A stretch of DNA of 10,527 bases from Megamonas hypermegale_A (GTDB lineage: Bacteria > Bacillota > Negativicutes > Selenomonadales > Selenomonadaceae). Each line of letters opens with the position of its first letter. Position 1 is the first letter of the stretch. Location of the stretch: assembly GCF_030371585.1 (NCBI RefSeq), contig NZ_JAUDCE010000060.1. One strand, 5' to 3'. The notes beneath the pieces are model-generated. The model searched no databases. It worked only from the letters and a program-made list of their open reading frames with translations, and was not told the DNA's origin. Both the position numbers and the translations under genes were made by a program. Below, piece by piece: positions 1 to 7,298 of the stretch.

Positions 1-50
1 TGAACGTTAGAAATAAAAATTTATTTTCTTAAAGTGAAAATCTCTTAGCA

Positions 51-181
51 GCGCACGAACTAAGGCACTTTCTTTTTCGGCAACTTTTCTTTGTGCCAGC
101 AAAGAAAAATTGCCCAGCGCAATATAAAAATAAATAAATAGTTGTCTTTTTCTTATATTGCGCTGAACGGCACTTTCTTTT
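51..181. repeat. REP/REPIN-like cluster of hairpins and short repeats
   Basis: Four related copies of a motif of the form GGCA(a/c)(c/t)TTTCTTT occur here: 64-76 (+), 79-93 (+), 100-114 (-) and 169-181 (+). The 64-76 and 169-181 copies are identical over 13 bases (GGCACTTTCTTTT). Copies two and three face each other and form a hairpin at 79-114: a 5-bp outer stem, one mismatch, a 9-bp inner stem and a 6-base loop. A second, perfect 13-bp inverted repeat, CAGCGCAATATAA at 115-127 against its complement at 153-165, continues into a looser pairing of 100-114 with 166-181. The nested inverted organisation outside any gene suggests a dispersed REP/REPIN-like or MITE-like element; genome-wide repetition is inferred, not seen. 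The hairpin lacks a clean T-run on the + strand, so it is a poor terminator for an upstream + gene. I see no confident promoter for the his operon in 1-216. Confidence 0.55.
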
Positions 182-216
182 ATTCGATTTCTAAAAAAAC
201 AAATAAGAATATTGTA

Positions 217-750
217 ATGAAGAGAATACTTCAATTCTGGCGGGCAATGACAGCTCATTTAAATACGGCAGATTTTGAATTTATCAATATGTATTTGAAT
301 GATGAAGAAAAAAATTTATTTTTTGCCATGCGGCTTTATGACCAGCGCCATGTACTTAATGTTGCCTACACGGCACGGCGTTTAGCGCAGAAAGACAGCG
401 CCAATATCAATGAAAAACTTTTAATGAAAGCCTGTCTTTTGCATGATGTAGGGCGCACAGCTGAGGATATTTTTCTTTTCGATAAAGTTTTTGCCGTACT
501 GCTCGATAAATATCTGCCGAAAACGGCGCATAAATTAGCTAAATACAACAACAGCCGCAATCGTTCTTTCTGGAAAAAGCGGCGTCATGCTTTATTTATT
601 TATTATCATCATGCCGCTATCGGCGCGGAAAAACTGCAAAAAATAAAGCTTTATGATATAGCTGAAATTATAAAATATCATCATGCACCGCCAAAGTGCG
701 GCGACTGCCGGGAATTAATCATACTACGCAAGGCTGACAGCCTTAATTAG
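217..750 (+). CDS. HD-domain phosphohydrolase-like protein, first gene before hisG
   Basis: This is a 177-residue soluble protein of the HD/HDIG superfamily of metal-dependent phosphohydrolases. From the ATG at 217, metal-ligand candidates appear in the expected order: His45 (DQRHVLNVA), His76-Asp77 in LLHDVGR, His131-His132 in YYHHAAIGAEKL, His155-His156 in IIKYHH, and Asp174 in RKADSLN just before the stop. The substrate cannot be read from the sequence; family members cleave phosphate esters of nucleotides and other small molecules. The frame is open upstream to a TTG at 142, but that extension runs through the intergenic repeats. The residues from MKRILQFWRAMTAHL look like a natural N-terminus, so ATG 217 is preferred, although its ribosome binding site is weak. 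The stop lies 18 bases before hisG, so the gene is probably co-transcribed with the operon. Its codons are more AT-rich than those of the his genes. A link to histidine synthesis is only positional. Confidence 0.8.
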   Translation: MKRILQFWRAMTAHLNTADFEFINMYLNDEEKNLFFAMRLYDQRHVLNVAYTARRLAQKDSANINEKLLMKACLLHDVGRTAEDIFLFDKVFAVLLDKYLPKTAHKLAKYNNSRNRSFWKKRRHALFIYYHHAAIGAEKLQKIKLYDIAEIIKYHHAPPKCGDCRELIILRKADSLN

Positions 751-768
751 ATATAAGGAGTTTTATTT

Positions 769-1428
769 ATGACAGAAGATATGCAGTATCTTACCATAGC
801 TCTGCCGAAGGGCAAGCTGTTTTATCTGGCGAAGGATTTATTCGCCAAAGTGGGATACAGTGCGGAAAATTTGGAAGAAAAATCACGCAAGCTCGTCATA
901 ACGAATGAGGAGCTTAAAATAAAATTCATCATCGCCAAGACGGCGGACGTGCCTGTCTATGTAGAGCACGGCGCGGCCGATATCGGCATTATCGGCAAGG
1001 ACGTACTGATGGAAAGCGACAAGGACGTTTATGAACTGCTCGATTTGGGCTTCGGCAAGTGCCACCTTATGATGGCTGTGCCGAAAGATAAAAAACGCGC
1101 CAAACTGACCGATTATGCGCATACGCGCGTTGCTACGAAATTCCCGCATATCGCGGAAAAATTCTTCAACAGCAAGGGTATGCAGATGGAATACATCAAG
1201 ATGAACGGTTCCATCGAACTTGGTCCGATTGTGGGGCTTTCCGAAAGCATCGTCGATATCGTAGAAACGGGTACGACGCTGCGTGAAAATAATTTAGAGG
1301 AAATTGCCTTTATCGCTGAAGCAACGGCAAGACTCATCGCCAACCGCGCCAGCTTTAAATTAAAATTCGGCCGTATCAACAAATTAATTCAGGATTTGGA
1401 TATGGCATTAAAAGGAGATAATAAATAA
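769..1428 (+). CDS. hisG: ATP phosphoribosyltransferase, short catalytic form
   Basis: HisG catalyses the first committed step of histidine synthesis, joining PRPP and ATP to give phosphoribosyl-ATP in the cytoplasm. The 219-residue length marks the short form (HisGS), which lacks the C-terminal histidine-binding regulatory domain of the roughly 290-300-residue enzyme. The N-terminal LTIALPKGKL motif, ADIGIIGKDVL (about residues 70-80) and the PRPP-binding loop IVDIVETGTTLRENNL (about 161-176) are all intact. Known short HisG enzymes work as a hetero-octamer with HisZ, a histidyl-tRNA-synthetase-like protein that carries feedback control; no hisZ is in this window. AAGGAG at 755-760, 8 bases before the ATG, supports this start over the in-frame ATG at 781. 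The stop codon shares its last base with the hisD start, implying translational coupling. Confidence 0.97.
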   Translation: MTEDMQYLTIALPKGKLFYLAKDLFAKVGYSAENLEEKSRKLVITNEELKIKFIIAKTADVPVYVEHGAADIGIIGKDVLMESDKDVYELLDLGFGKCHLMMAVPKDKKRAKLTDYAHTRVATKFPHIAEKFFNSKGMQMEYIKMNGSIELGPIVGLSESIVDIVETGTTLRENNLEEIAFIAEATARLIANRASFKLKFGRINKLIQDLDMALKGDNK

Positions 1429-2774
1429 TGCAGGTTTTGAAAGTCAAAGAACTCGGTCTTGATGCCGTTAAAAAGACTTTAGATAAAAAAGCTTTTGATG
1501 AAGTGGAATTAAATCCGCGTATTCGTGCTAAAAATAGGGAACTGTACGGAGAGGATTTAACGGCGGCGCAGATTGTCGACCGTATCGTAAACGAAGTCAG
1601 AACAGACGGCGACAGTGCCGTTATCAAATACACGAAACTTCTGGACGGAGCGGAATTTTCGGCGAAGGATTTCCTCGTAACGGAAGCGGAATATGAAACG
1701 GCGTATGCGCAGGCGGATATGAAAATCGTGGAAGCGCTCCGCAAAGCCATTGAGAATGTGCGCCGCTACCATGAAGAGCAGAAGCCGAATTCCTGGATTA
1801 CATACCGCGCGCACGGCTCAATTCTCGGTCAGTCCGTCATTCCGCTCGACCGCGTAGGGGTGTATGTACCGGGCGGCACGGCGGCTTATCCGTCTTCCGT
1901 CGTGATGAATGTAATGCCGGCAAAAGTGGCAGGGGTGAAGGAAATCATCATGATGGCTCCCCCTTCACGCGACGGCAAACTGAACCCGTACGTATTAATC
2001 GCCGCCAAAGAAGCCGGTGTAAACGCCATTTATAAAATCGGGGGTGCACAGGCTATCGCCGCGCTCGCTTTCGGTACGCAGACTATTCCGAAAGTGGATA
2101 AAATCACGGGACCGGGCAATATTTTCGTAACGCTTGCCAAAAAAGCCGTTTACGGCCATTGCGATATCGACATGCTGGCAGGGCCGAGCGAAATTCTCAT
2201 CGTTGCCGACAAGACGGCCGACCCTGTCTATACAGCAGCCGATATGCTCAGTCAGGCCGAACACGATATGCTCGCCTCCAGCATTGTGCTGACGGACGAC
2301 TCTGAACTTGCCGACAAGGTGCTCGCTGAAGCGGAAAAACAGCTTGCCCGTCTGCCGCGCAAGGAAATTGCCGCCGCTTCGCTGGAAAAGAACGGCCGCA
2401 TTATTTTGACGGAAAATCTCATGCAGGCGATTGAGCTTGCCAACTATTCCGCGCCGGAGCATATGGAAATTCTCACGGAAAATCCGTTTGCGTATCTGCC
2501 GTACGTGCGCCATGCCGGAGCCGTATTCCTCGGTGCTTATTCACCGGAACCGCTCGGCGACTATTTCGCCGGACCGAACCATGTACTGCCGACCGGCGGC
2601 ACGGCCCGTTATTATTCCGTGCTCAATACGGAAACATTCATGAAACGCACCAGCATTATTTCCTATACACAGAAAGCATTGCAGGAAGTATCCGCCGACG
2701 TAATCCGCCTGGCTGAAGCGGAAGGGCTCGATGCTCACGCCAATGCAATAAGACTTCGAGGTGAAATGAAATGA
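1428..2774 (+). CDS. hisD: Histidinol dehydrogenase
   Basis: HisD carries out the last two steps of the pathway, oxidising L-histidinol through histidinal to L-histidine with two NAD+ and a bound zinc. The protein has 448 residues, slightly longer than the usual 425-435. All family landmarks are present: GGTAAYPSSVVMN (about 149-161), the GPGNIFVTLAKKAVYG NAD-region motif (about 228-243), DMLAGPSEILIVAD (248-261), zinc ligands Gln276 and His279 in SQAEHD, the catalytic Glu344-His345 pair in SAPEHME, Asp378 in PLGDYFAGPNH and His437 near the C-terminus. AAGGAG at 1412-1417 lies inside the end of hisG, 10 bases before the start. The start overlaps the hisG stop by one base, and the stop overlaps the hisC start as ATGA. 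Nothing suggests inactivation. Confidence 0.98.
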   Translation: MQVLKVKELGLDAVKKTLDKKAFDEVELNPRIRAKNRELYGEDLTAAQIVDRIVNEVRTDGDSAVIKYTKLLDGAEFSAKDFLVTEAEYETAYAQADMKIVEALRKAIENVRRYHEEQKPNSWITYRAHGSILGQSVIPLDRVGVYVPGGTAAYPSSVVMNVMPAKVAGVKEIIMMAPPSRDGKLNPYVLIAAKEAGVNAIYKIGGAQAIAALAFGTQTIPKVDKITGPGNIFVTLAKKAVYGHCDIDMLAGPSEILIVADKTADPVYTAADMLSQAEHDMLASSIVLTDDSELADKVLAEAEKQLARLPRKEIAAASLEKNGRIILTENLMQAIELANYSAPEHMEILTENPFAYLPYVRHAGAVFLGAYSPEPLGDYFAGPNHVLPTGGTARYYSVLNTETFMKRTSIISYTQKALQEVSADVIRLAEAEGLDAHANAIRLRGEMK

Positions 2775-3841
2775 TTAAATTAAAATACAGAACAGGCTTA
2801 AAAGATATGCCGAGCTACGACGTTGTCGAACGCGACTGGAATATCAAGGTAAACGCCAACGAATCAAATCTCAATATGCCGCCGATGGTGGAGGAACGCC
2901 TGATGGCGCGCCTTAGCAGCGTCGCTTTCAACCGCTATCCGAATGAACAGGTGGACACGCTCGCTGAGCAGATAGCCGCCAATTTCAATTTAGGCAAAGA
3001 AAATGTTCTCATAGCCAACGGCTCCAGCGAAATTCTTGAAAAACTGTTTTTCGCCTTCGGCGGACGCGGCCGCAAAATCGTCTATCCGCAGCCGTCTTTC
3101 TCCATGTATAAAATCTACGCCAAATTCAGCGCTTCCACCGGCGTACCTGTCGATTTGAAAGATGATTACACATTCGACCCGGTAGCTTTTGTAGATGCAG
3201 TAAAAGAAAATAAGGCGACGCTTGCCGTTATCTGCTCGCCGAACAATCCGACCGGCACGAAAATTCCGCTCGCTGATATTGAATACGTAGCGAAAAATAT
3301 CGACTGCGCCTTTGCCGTTGACGAAGCGTACGTCGAATTTGACGGCGGCACGGCGGTAGGACTGATGAAGGATTATCCGCATATGATGATTGCGCGCACC
3401 TTCTCCAAAGCATACGGTCTTGCCAGCGCCCGCGTCGGCTATCTTCTGGCCGATAAGAAAATCATCGAAATGGTGGGCAAAGCGTGCATGCCGTATCATG
3501 TGAACGTGCTTTCCGCCATCACGGCCGATATCGTCTACCAGATGCGCGATGAATACGTGCCGCGCATTCAGATGAGCATTGCTGAACGCAAACGCATGAG
3601 CGAACTGCTCAAACAGATTGACGGCATGGAAGTATATCCGTCCGTTACAAACTTCATTCTTGTAAAACATCCGCAAGCCGTGGAAATAAATAAGTATCTG
3701 GAAAGTCTCGGCATCGGCGTGCGCTCCTTCGGCAATGCGCCGCGCCTGGAAAACTGTCTGCGCATATCCATGGGTACGCGCGAAGAAAACGATACATGGT
3801 ACAAAGCCATTAAAGATTTCGTCGAAGGGAATGTACAGTAA
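2771..3841 (+). CDS. hisC: Histidinol-phosphate aminotransferase
   Basis: HisC is a PLP-dependent class I/II (fold type I) aminotransferase that converts imidazole-acetol phosphate and glutamate to L-histidinol phosphate and 2-oxoglutarate. The 356 residues are typical of HisC. Visible motifs are NANESN near residue 28, RYPNEQ (55-60), NGSSEILEKL (83-92), CSPNNPTGTKIPL (155-167) with the PLP-region Asn, AVDEAYVEF with Asp184 and Tyr187, and ARTFSKAYGLASARVGYL with the Schiff-base Lys213 and phosphate-binding Arg221. The C-terminal RISMGTREEN carries the carboxylate-binding Arg. The ATG overlaps the hisD stop (ATGA at 2771-2774), and GAGGTG at 2758-2763 gives 7-base spacing. The stop shares one base with hisB. 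Broad-specificity relatives also transaminate aromatic amino acids, but the operon position makes the histidine role secure. Confidence 0.97.
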   Translation: MIKLKYRTGLKDMPSYDVVERDWNIKVNANESNLNMPPMVEERLMARLSSVAFNRYPNEQVDTLAEQIAANFNLGKENVLIANGSSEILEKLFFAFGGRGRKIVYPQPSFSMYKIYAKFSASTGVPVDLKDDYTFDPVAFVDAVKENKATLAVICSPNNPTGTKIPLADIEYVAKNIDCAFAVDEAYVEFDGGTAVGLMKDYPHMMIARTFSKAYGLASARVGYLLADKKIIEMVGKACMPYHVNVLSAITADIVYQMRDEYVPRIQMSIAERKRMSELLKQIDGMEVYPSVTNFILVKHPQAVEINKYLESLGIGVRSFGNAPRLENCLRISMGTREENDTWYKAIKDFVEGNVQ

Positions 3842-4443
3842 TGGAAAATGCACACAGCCGCTGCGCTGCCATAAACCGCACAACAGCGGAAACTTCTATT
3901 AAAATAAAATTAAATCTCGACGGCACGGGCAAAGCGGACATCCGGACGAAAATCGGCTTTTTCGACCATATGCTGACGCTTCTTGCCGCACACAGCCTGA
4001 TTGATATGGACATAAACTGCGACGGCGATATCGAAGTCGACGGCCATCACAGCGTGGAGGACTGCGGCATCGCTCTCGGTCAGGCATTCGCTCAGGCAAT
4101 CGGCGACAAGCGCGGCATTAACCGTTACGGCACTTTTTACGTGCCGATGGATGAAGCACTCGTGCTCGTCAGCCTCGATATCAGCGGCCGTCCGTTTCTC
4201 GTATGCGATACGGGCGAGCTGGCGCCGATGATTGGCAATTTCGACTGCGAACTCGTGGAGGAATTCATGCGCGCTTTCGCTTTCAACGCCGGTATCACGC
4301 TGCATATAAAAGTGCTCTACGGCAAAAATTCCCACCACAAAGTCGAAGGCATATTCAAGGCGCTCGGCCATGCTCTACGTCAGGCGGTGGAATTCGACCC
4401 GCGCGCTAAAAATAAAATTCCCTCGACAAAGGGTGTATTATAG
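3841..4443 (+). CDS. hisB: Imidazoleglycerol-phosphate dehydratase, monofunctional
   Basis: This enzyme removes water from imidazole glycerol phosphate to give imidazole-acetol phosphate, using a di-manganese site built from histidine-rich repeats. The 200-residue protein covers only the dehydratase domain, without the N-terminal HAD phosphatase found in the Escherichia coli bifunctional HisB. The two pseudo-repeats are clear: GFFDHML (39-45, His43) and DGHHSVEDCGI (67-77; His69, His70, Glu73), followed by NSHHKVEGIFKALG (163-176; His165, His166, Glu169). MDEALV (103-108) and the C-terminal IPSTKGVL (193-200) are also conserved. The start overlaps the hisC stop by one base, with AAGGGA at 3825-3830 as ribosome binding site. 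Because no phosphatase domain is fused, histidinol-phosphate phosphatase must come from a separate gene not evident in the window. Confidence 0.97.
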   Translation: MENAHSRCAAINRTTAETSIKIKLNLDGTGKADIRTKIGFFDHMLTLLAAHSLIDMDINCDGDIEVDGHHSVEDCGIALGQAFAQAIGDKRGINRYGTFYVPMDEALVLVSLDISGRPFLVCDTGELAPMIGNFDCELVEEFMRAFAFNAGITLHIKVLYGKNSHHKVEGIFKALGHALRQAVEFDPRAKNKIPSTKGVL

Positions 4444-4464
4444 ATATAGGGAGGAAATTTTCCC

Positions 4465-5079
4465 ATGATAGCAATAGTTGACTACGGCGTAGGCAATCTG
4501 TACAGCGTGGAAAAGGCTTTCGCCAGATTTTCTTCTGATGTTGTGCTTACGCATGAAGCTGAAATTATCGACAAAGCCGACAAAGTCGTTCTGCCGGGCG
4601 TCGGCGCTTTCGGCGACTGCATGAAAAATTTTAAAGCTTCCGGTCTTGTCGACGCCGTACTGCGCGCCGTGAAAAGCGGCAAACCGGTAATGGGCATCTG
4701 CGTCGGTCTGCAGATAATGTTTGAAGGCAGCGACGAAAGTCCTGGCGTTGCCGGGCTCGGCATTTTTAAGGGCAGAGTGCGCAAAATCAATGCACCGGAG
4801 CTGAAAATCCCGCATATGGGCTGGAACAGCCTCACCGTTAAAGAAAATGCTTCCGTTAATATAGATTTATTTAAAAATATCCGCGAAAATCCGTACGTTT
4901 ATTTTGTACACAGCTATTACGCCGTGCCGGAGGACAAATCCGTCATCACGGCCAAAACCGTTTACGGCGAAGAAATAACGGCTGCTGTAGGTAAGGATAA
5001 TGTCATAGCCACGCAGTTCCATCCGGAAAAATCGGGAGATATCGGGCTTTCGATTATCAAAAATTTCGTAGAGGGGTAA
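4465..5079 (+). CDS. hisH: Imidazole glycerol phosphate synthase, glutaminase subunit
   Basis: HisH is a class I (triad) glutamine amidotransferase that hydrolyses glutamine and passes ammonia through the HisF barrel. The 204-residue protein shows IVDYGVGNLYSV at the N-terminus, VLPGVGAFGDCM (42-53), the nucleophile elbow GICVGLQ with catalytic Cys79, the KIPHMGWNSL interface motif (114-123), and FHPEKSG with catalytic His186 and Glu188. It lies 21 bases after hisB, the widest gap between his genes apart from the one before hisG, and has its own GGGAGG at 4449-4454, 10 bases before the ATG. It pairs with the hisF product two genes downstream, and hisA sits between them, a common order in Firmicutes. 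Confidence 0.97.
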   Translation: MIAIVDYGVGNLYSVEKAFARFSSDVVLTHEAEIIDKADKVVLPGVGAFGDCMKNFKASGLVDAVLRAVKSGKPVMGICVGLQIMFEGSDESPGVAGLGIFKGRVRKINAPELKIPHMGWNSLTVKENASVNIDLFKNIRENPYVYFVHSYYAVPEDKSVITAKTVYGEEITAAVGKDNVIATQFHPEKSGDIGLSIIKNFVEG

Positions 5080-5085
5080 ATATAC

Positions 5086-5817
5086 ATGATTATTTTTCCA
5101 GCAATAGATATCAGGGGCGGCAAATGCGTCCGCCTCATAAAGGGTGATTTCAATCAGGAAACCGTTTTTTCCGACCGGCCGGAAATCATGGCGAAAAAAT
5201 GGCAGGACGAAGGCGGCAAATATCTTCACCTTGTCGACCTTGACGGCGCACTTGCCGGTAAATCGCAAAATCTCGCTACGGTGGAAATGATTTTAAAAAC
5301 GGTGGATATCCCTGTGGAACTCGGCGGCGGTATCCGCACTATGGAAAATATCGAAACCGTGCTCGATATGGGCGTAAGCCGCGTTATCCTAGGCTCTGTC
5401 GCCGTAAAAAATCCGCAGCTCGTCAAAGACGCCTGCAAAAAATACGGCAGTGAACGCATCGTTGTCGGCATCGACGCCAAAGACGGCATTGTCGCTGTCG
5501 ACGGCTGGGGCGTATCCGGCAACGTGGAAGCGAAGGAACTGGCGAAAAAAATGGCGCTGGGCGGCGTAAAACATATTATTTACACCGATATTTCCCGCGA
5601 CGGCACGCTCTCCGGCGTAAATGCACAGGCTACGGCGGAAATCGCCCGCTACAGCGGCGTAAAAGTAGTTGCTTCCGGCGGCGTTTCCTCGATTGAAGAT
5701 ATTAAGCTGCTGAAACAGTACGAAGCGGACGGTATTGAAGGCGTTATCGTCGGCAAATCCATTTATACGGGCAGCCTGTCCCTGCCGGAAGCCCTGAAAA
5801 TAGCGAAAGGGGAATAA
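5086..5817 (+). CDS. hisA: ProFAR isomerase (phosphoribosylformimino-AICAR-P isomerase)
   Basis: HisA opens the ribose ring of ProFAR by an Amadori rearrangement to give PRFAR. The 243-residue protein is a (beta/alpha)8 barrel with the half-barrel duplication typical of the family. Asp8 in FPAIDIRGGKCVRL is the expected catalytic base and Asp130 in VVGIDAKDG the acid. Phosphate-binding Gly motifs appear as ELGGGIRTMENI (78-89) and VVASGGVSS; YTDISRDGTLSG (166-177) is also characteristic. HisA and HisF are close paralogues. This one is assigned HisA because it has IRGGKCVRLIKG and WGVSG, whereas HisF has CLDVKNGRVVKG. GAGGGG at 5071-5076, spanning the end of hisH, gives a 9-base spacing to the ATG. 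In some actinobacteria this fold also serves tryptophan synthesis (PriA), but nothing here suggests that. Confidence 0.97.
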   Translation: MIIFPAIDIRGGKCVRLIKGDFNQETVFSDRPEIMAKKWQDEGGKYLHLVDLDGALAGKSQNLATVEMILKTVDIPVELGGGIRTMENIETVLDMGVSRVILGSVAVKNPQLVKDACKKYGSERIVVGIDAKDGIVAVDGWGVSGNVEAKELAKKMALGGVKHIIYTDISRDGTLSGVNAQATAEIARYSGVKVVASGGVSSIEDIKLLKQYEADGIEGVIVGKSIYTGSLSLPEALKIAKGE

Positions 5818-5820
5818 TTT

Positions 5821-6579
5821 ATGTACACGAAGAGAATTATTCCCTGCCTTGACGTAAAAAACGGCCGTGTCGTAAAAGGCACGAACTTTGTCGCTCTGCG
5901 CGATGCGGGCGACCCGATTGAACTTGCCGCCGCCTACGACCGCGAAATGGCGGACGAACTCGTATTTCTGGATATCACCGCATCGAGCGAACAGCGCGAT
6001 ACGATTGTCAAAGTCGCCAACGACTGCGCCGCGCAGGTATTTATCCCGTTCACTATCGGCGGCGGTATCCGCACCGTAGCGGACATGCGCAAAATGCTCA
6101 AAGCCGGTGCCGATAAAATCTCCGTCAACACGGCCGCCGTGAAAAATCCCGCTATCATCAAAGAAGGCGCGGAAAAATTCGGCAGTCAATGCATCGTACT
6201 TGCCGTCGACGCCAAACGAAACGGCGAAAACTCGTGGGAAATCTACTTAAACGGCGGCAGAACACCGACCGGTATCGACTGTCTTGAATGGGTGAAAAAA
6301 GCCGTAGAGCTCGGCGCAGGCGAAATCCTGCTGACGAGCATGGACGCCGACGGTACGAAAAACGGCTACGACATACCGCTCACCCGCGCCGTTTCCGAAG
6401 CGGTCAACGTTCCGGTCATCGCTTCCGGCGGTGCGGGAAAACTGGAGCATTTCTATGACGTACTGACAGAAGGCAAAGCCGACGCAGTGCTCGCCGCTTC
6501 CGTATTCCACTACGGACAGTTCAGCATACGCCAGGTCAAAGAATATTTGAAATCACGCGGAGTGGAGGTTAGATTATGA
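5821..6579 (+). CDS. hisF: Imidazole glycerol phosphate synthase, cyclase subunit
   Basis: HisF uses ammonia delivered by HisH to convert PRFAR into imidazole glycerol phosphate and AICAR; AICAR feeds purine synthesis. The 252-residue (beta/alpha)8 barrel shows the N-terminal KRIIPCLDVKNGRVVKG with catalytic Asp11, FLDITAS (49-55), the phosphate-binding TIGGGIRTVADM (78-89), catalytic Asp130 in VLAVDAKRNG, LTSMDADGTKNGYD and VIASGGAGKLEHF. Length is normal for the family. The gap after hisA is three bases, and AGGGG at 5808-5812 inside the hisA end serves as ribosome binding site with 8-base spacing. The last codons overlap the hisIE start as ATGA at 6576-6579, which favours coupled translation. 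Confidence 0.98.
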   Translation: MYTKRIIPCLDVKNGRVVKGTNFVALRDAGDPIELAAAYDREMADELVFLDITASSEQRDTIVKVANDCAAQVFIPFTIGGGIRTVADMRKMLKAGADKISVNTAAVKNPAIIKEGAEKFGSQCIVLAVDAKRNGENSWEIYLNGGRTPTGIDCLEWVKKAVELGAGEILLTSMDADGTKNGYDIPLTRAVSEAVNVPVIASGGAGKLEHFYDVLTEGKADAVLAASVFHYGQFSIRQVKEYLKSRGVEVRL

Positions 6580-7283
6580 TTGATATAGATATTTCCAAAG
6601 TAAAATTCGACGAAAAAGGGCTCGTTCCCGCCATCGTGCAGGAAGCCAACGGCAAAGTGCTCATGCTTGCCTACATGAATGAAGAGTCGCTCAAGAAAAC
6701 GATTGAAACGGGCTACACCTGGTTTTACAGCCGTTCGCGCCAGAAACTCTGGAACAAAGGCGAAACATCCGGCAACAAACAGTCCGTCAGCGAAATTTTC
6801 TACGACTGCGACGGCGATACACTGCTTGTAAAAGTTCATCAGACCGGCATGGCATGTCATACAGGCACTTACACCTGCTTTACCGACCGCCGTCTATTCC
6901 CGGACAGCAAAGACCTCGTGCCGATGGCACAGCCGCAGGACAATACATCCATAACGAAAGTGCTGACTGATTTATATGCGACGATTAAAGACCGTCAGCT
7001 TCATCCGGTGGAAGGCTCGTACACGAATTACCTGTTCCGCGAAGGGCAGGATAAAATCCTCAAAAAACTCGGCGAAGAAGCAGTCGAAACGATTATCGCC
7101 TCCAAAAATATGGATAAAGAGGAAATCATCTACGAAATGGGCGACCTCTGGTATCACTGCCTTGTACTGCTCGCTTTCCACAACATCACGCCGGACGATT
7201 TGCTCGCCGAACTCATGAGCAGAAGAAACGGCGGCGAATATCACCGCTTCGGCAAAGAAGTAATCAAGAAAAATAAATCTTAA
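6576..7283 (+). CDS. hisIE: Bifunctional PR-AMP cyclohydrolase / PR-ATP pyrophosphatase
   Basis: This fused enzyme performs steps two and three of the pathway: hydrolysis of PR-ATP to PR-AMP (HisE domain) and opening of the adenine ring (HisI domain). Residues 1 to about 110 are HisI, with MLAYMNEESL, YSRSRQKLWNKGETSGN, the metal-binding DCDGDTLL (Asp77, Asp79, Asp81) and the zinc-site cysteines and histidine in ACHTGTYTC (Cys94, His95, Cys101). Residues from about 125 to 235 are HisE, an alpha-helical MazG-like domain with LGEEAVET (165-172) and YEMGDLWYH carrying acidic Mg2+ ligands (Glu187, Asp190). The start overlaps hisF by four bases, with GGAGG at 6564-6568 giving 7-base spacing. It is the last histidine gene of the run. 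Confidence 0.97.
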   Translation: MIDIDISKVKFDEKGLVPAIVQEANGKVLMLAYMNEESLKKTIETGYTWFYSRSRQKLWNKGETSGNKQSVSEIFYDCDGDTLLVKVHQTGMACHTGTYTCFTDRRLFPDSKDLVPMAQPQDNTSITKVLTDLYATIKDRQLHPVEGSYTNYLFREGQDKILKKLGEEAVETIIASKNMDKEEIIYEMGDLWYHCLVLLAFHNITPDDLLAELMSRRNGGEYHRFGKEVIKKNKS

Positions 7284-7298
7284 AACGAGGAGTTATTT

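Noticed and set aside
11..26. AT-only inverted repeat AAATAAA / TTTATTT
   Set aside because: It is a two-letter palindrome in AT-rich DNA with a two-base gap; it is expected by chance and gives no stable hairpin.
142..216. TTG-initiated N-terminal extension of the HD-domain gene
   Set aside because: The extra 25 codons run through the second arm of the intergenic repeats, have no good ribosome binding site, and do not resemble the family; ATG 217 gives a natural N-terminus.
1..216. Search for a T-box or other his leader/attenuator
   Set aside because: I found no T-box consensus, no run of His codons and no terminator/antiterminator pair with a T-run; regulation of the operon may lie further upstream.
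7..258. Open frame of 83 codons on the - strand
   Set aside because: It overlaps the repeat element and the start of the HD gene, has no family resemblance, and its composition is that of AT-rich noncoding DNA.
730..744. Short perfect hairpin AAGGCT-GAC-AGCCTT at the end of the HD gene
   Set aside because: It encodes the conserved KADSL residues and is not followed by a T-run, so it is not supported as a terminator between the HD gene and hisG.
2990..3883. Long open frame (297 codons) on the - strand opposite hisC
   Set aside because: It is a shadow of hisC: the + frame has full aminotransferase motifs, while the reverse frame is rich in His/Phe/Arg and has no recognisable domain.
5389..6189. 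Long open frame (266 codons) on the - strand opposite hisA/hisF
   Set aside because: It is antisense to two well-supported barrel enzymes and crosses their junction; its composition is an artefact of GC-biased codons.
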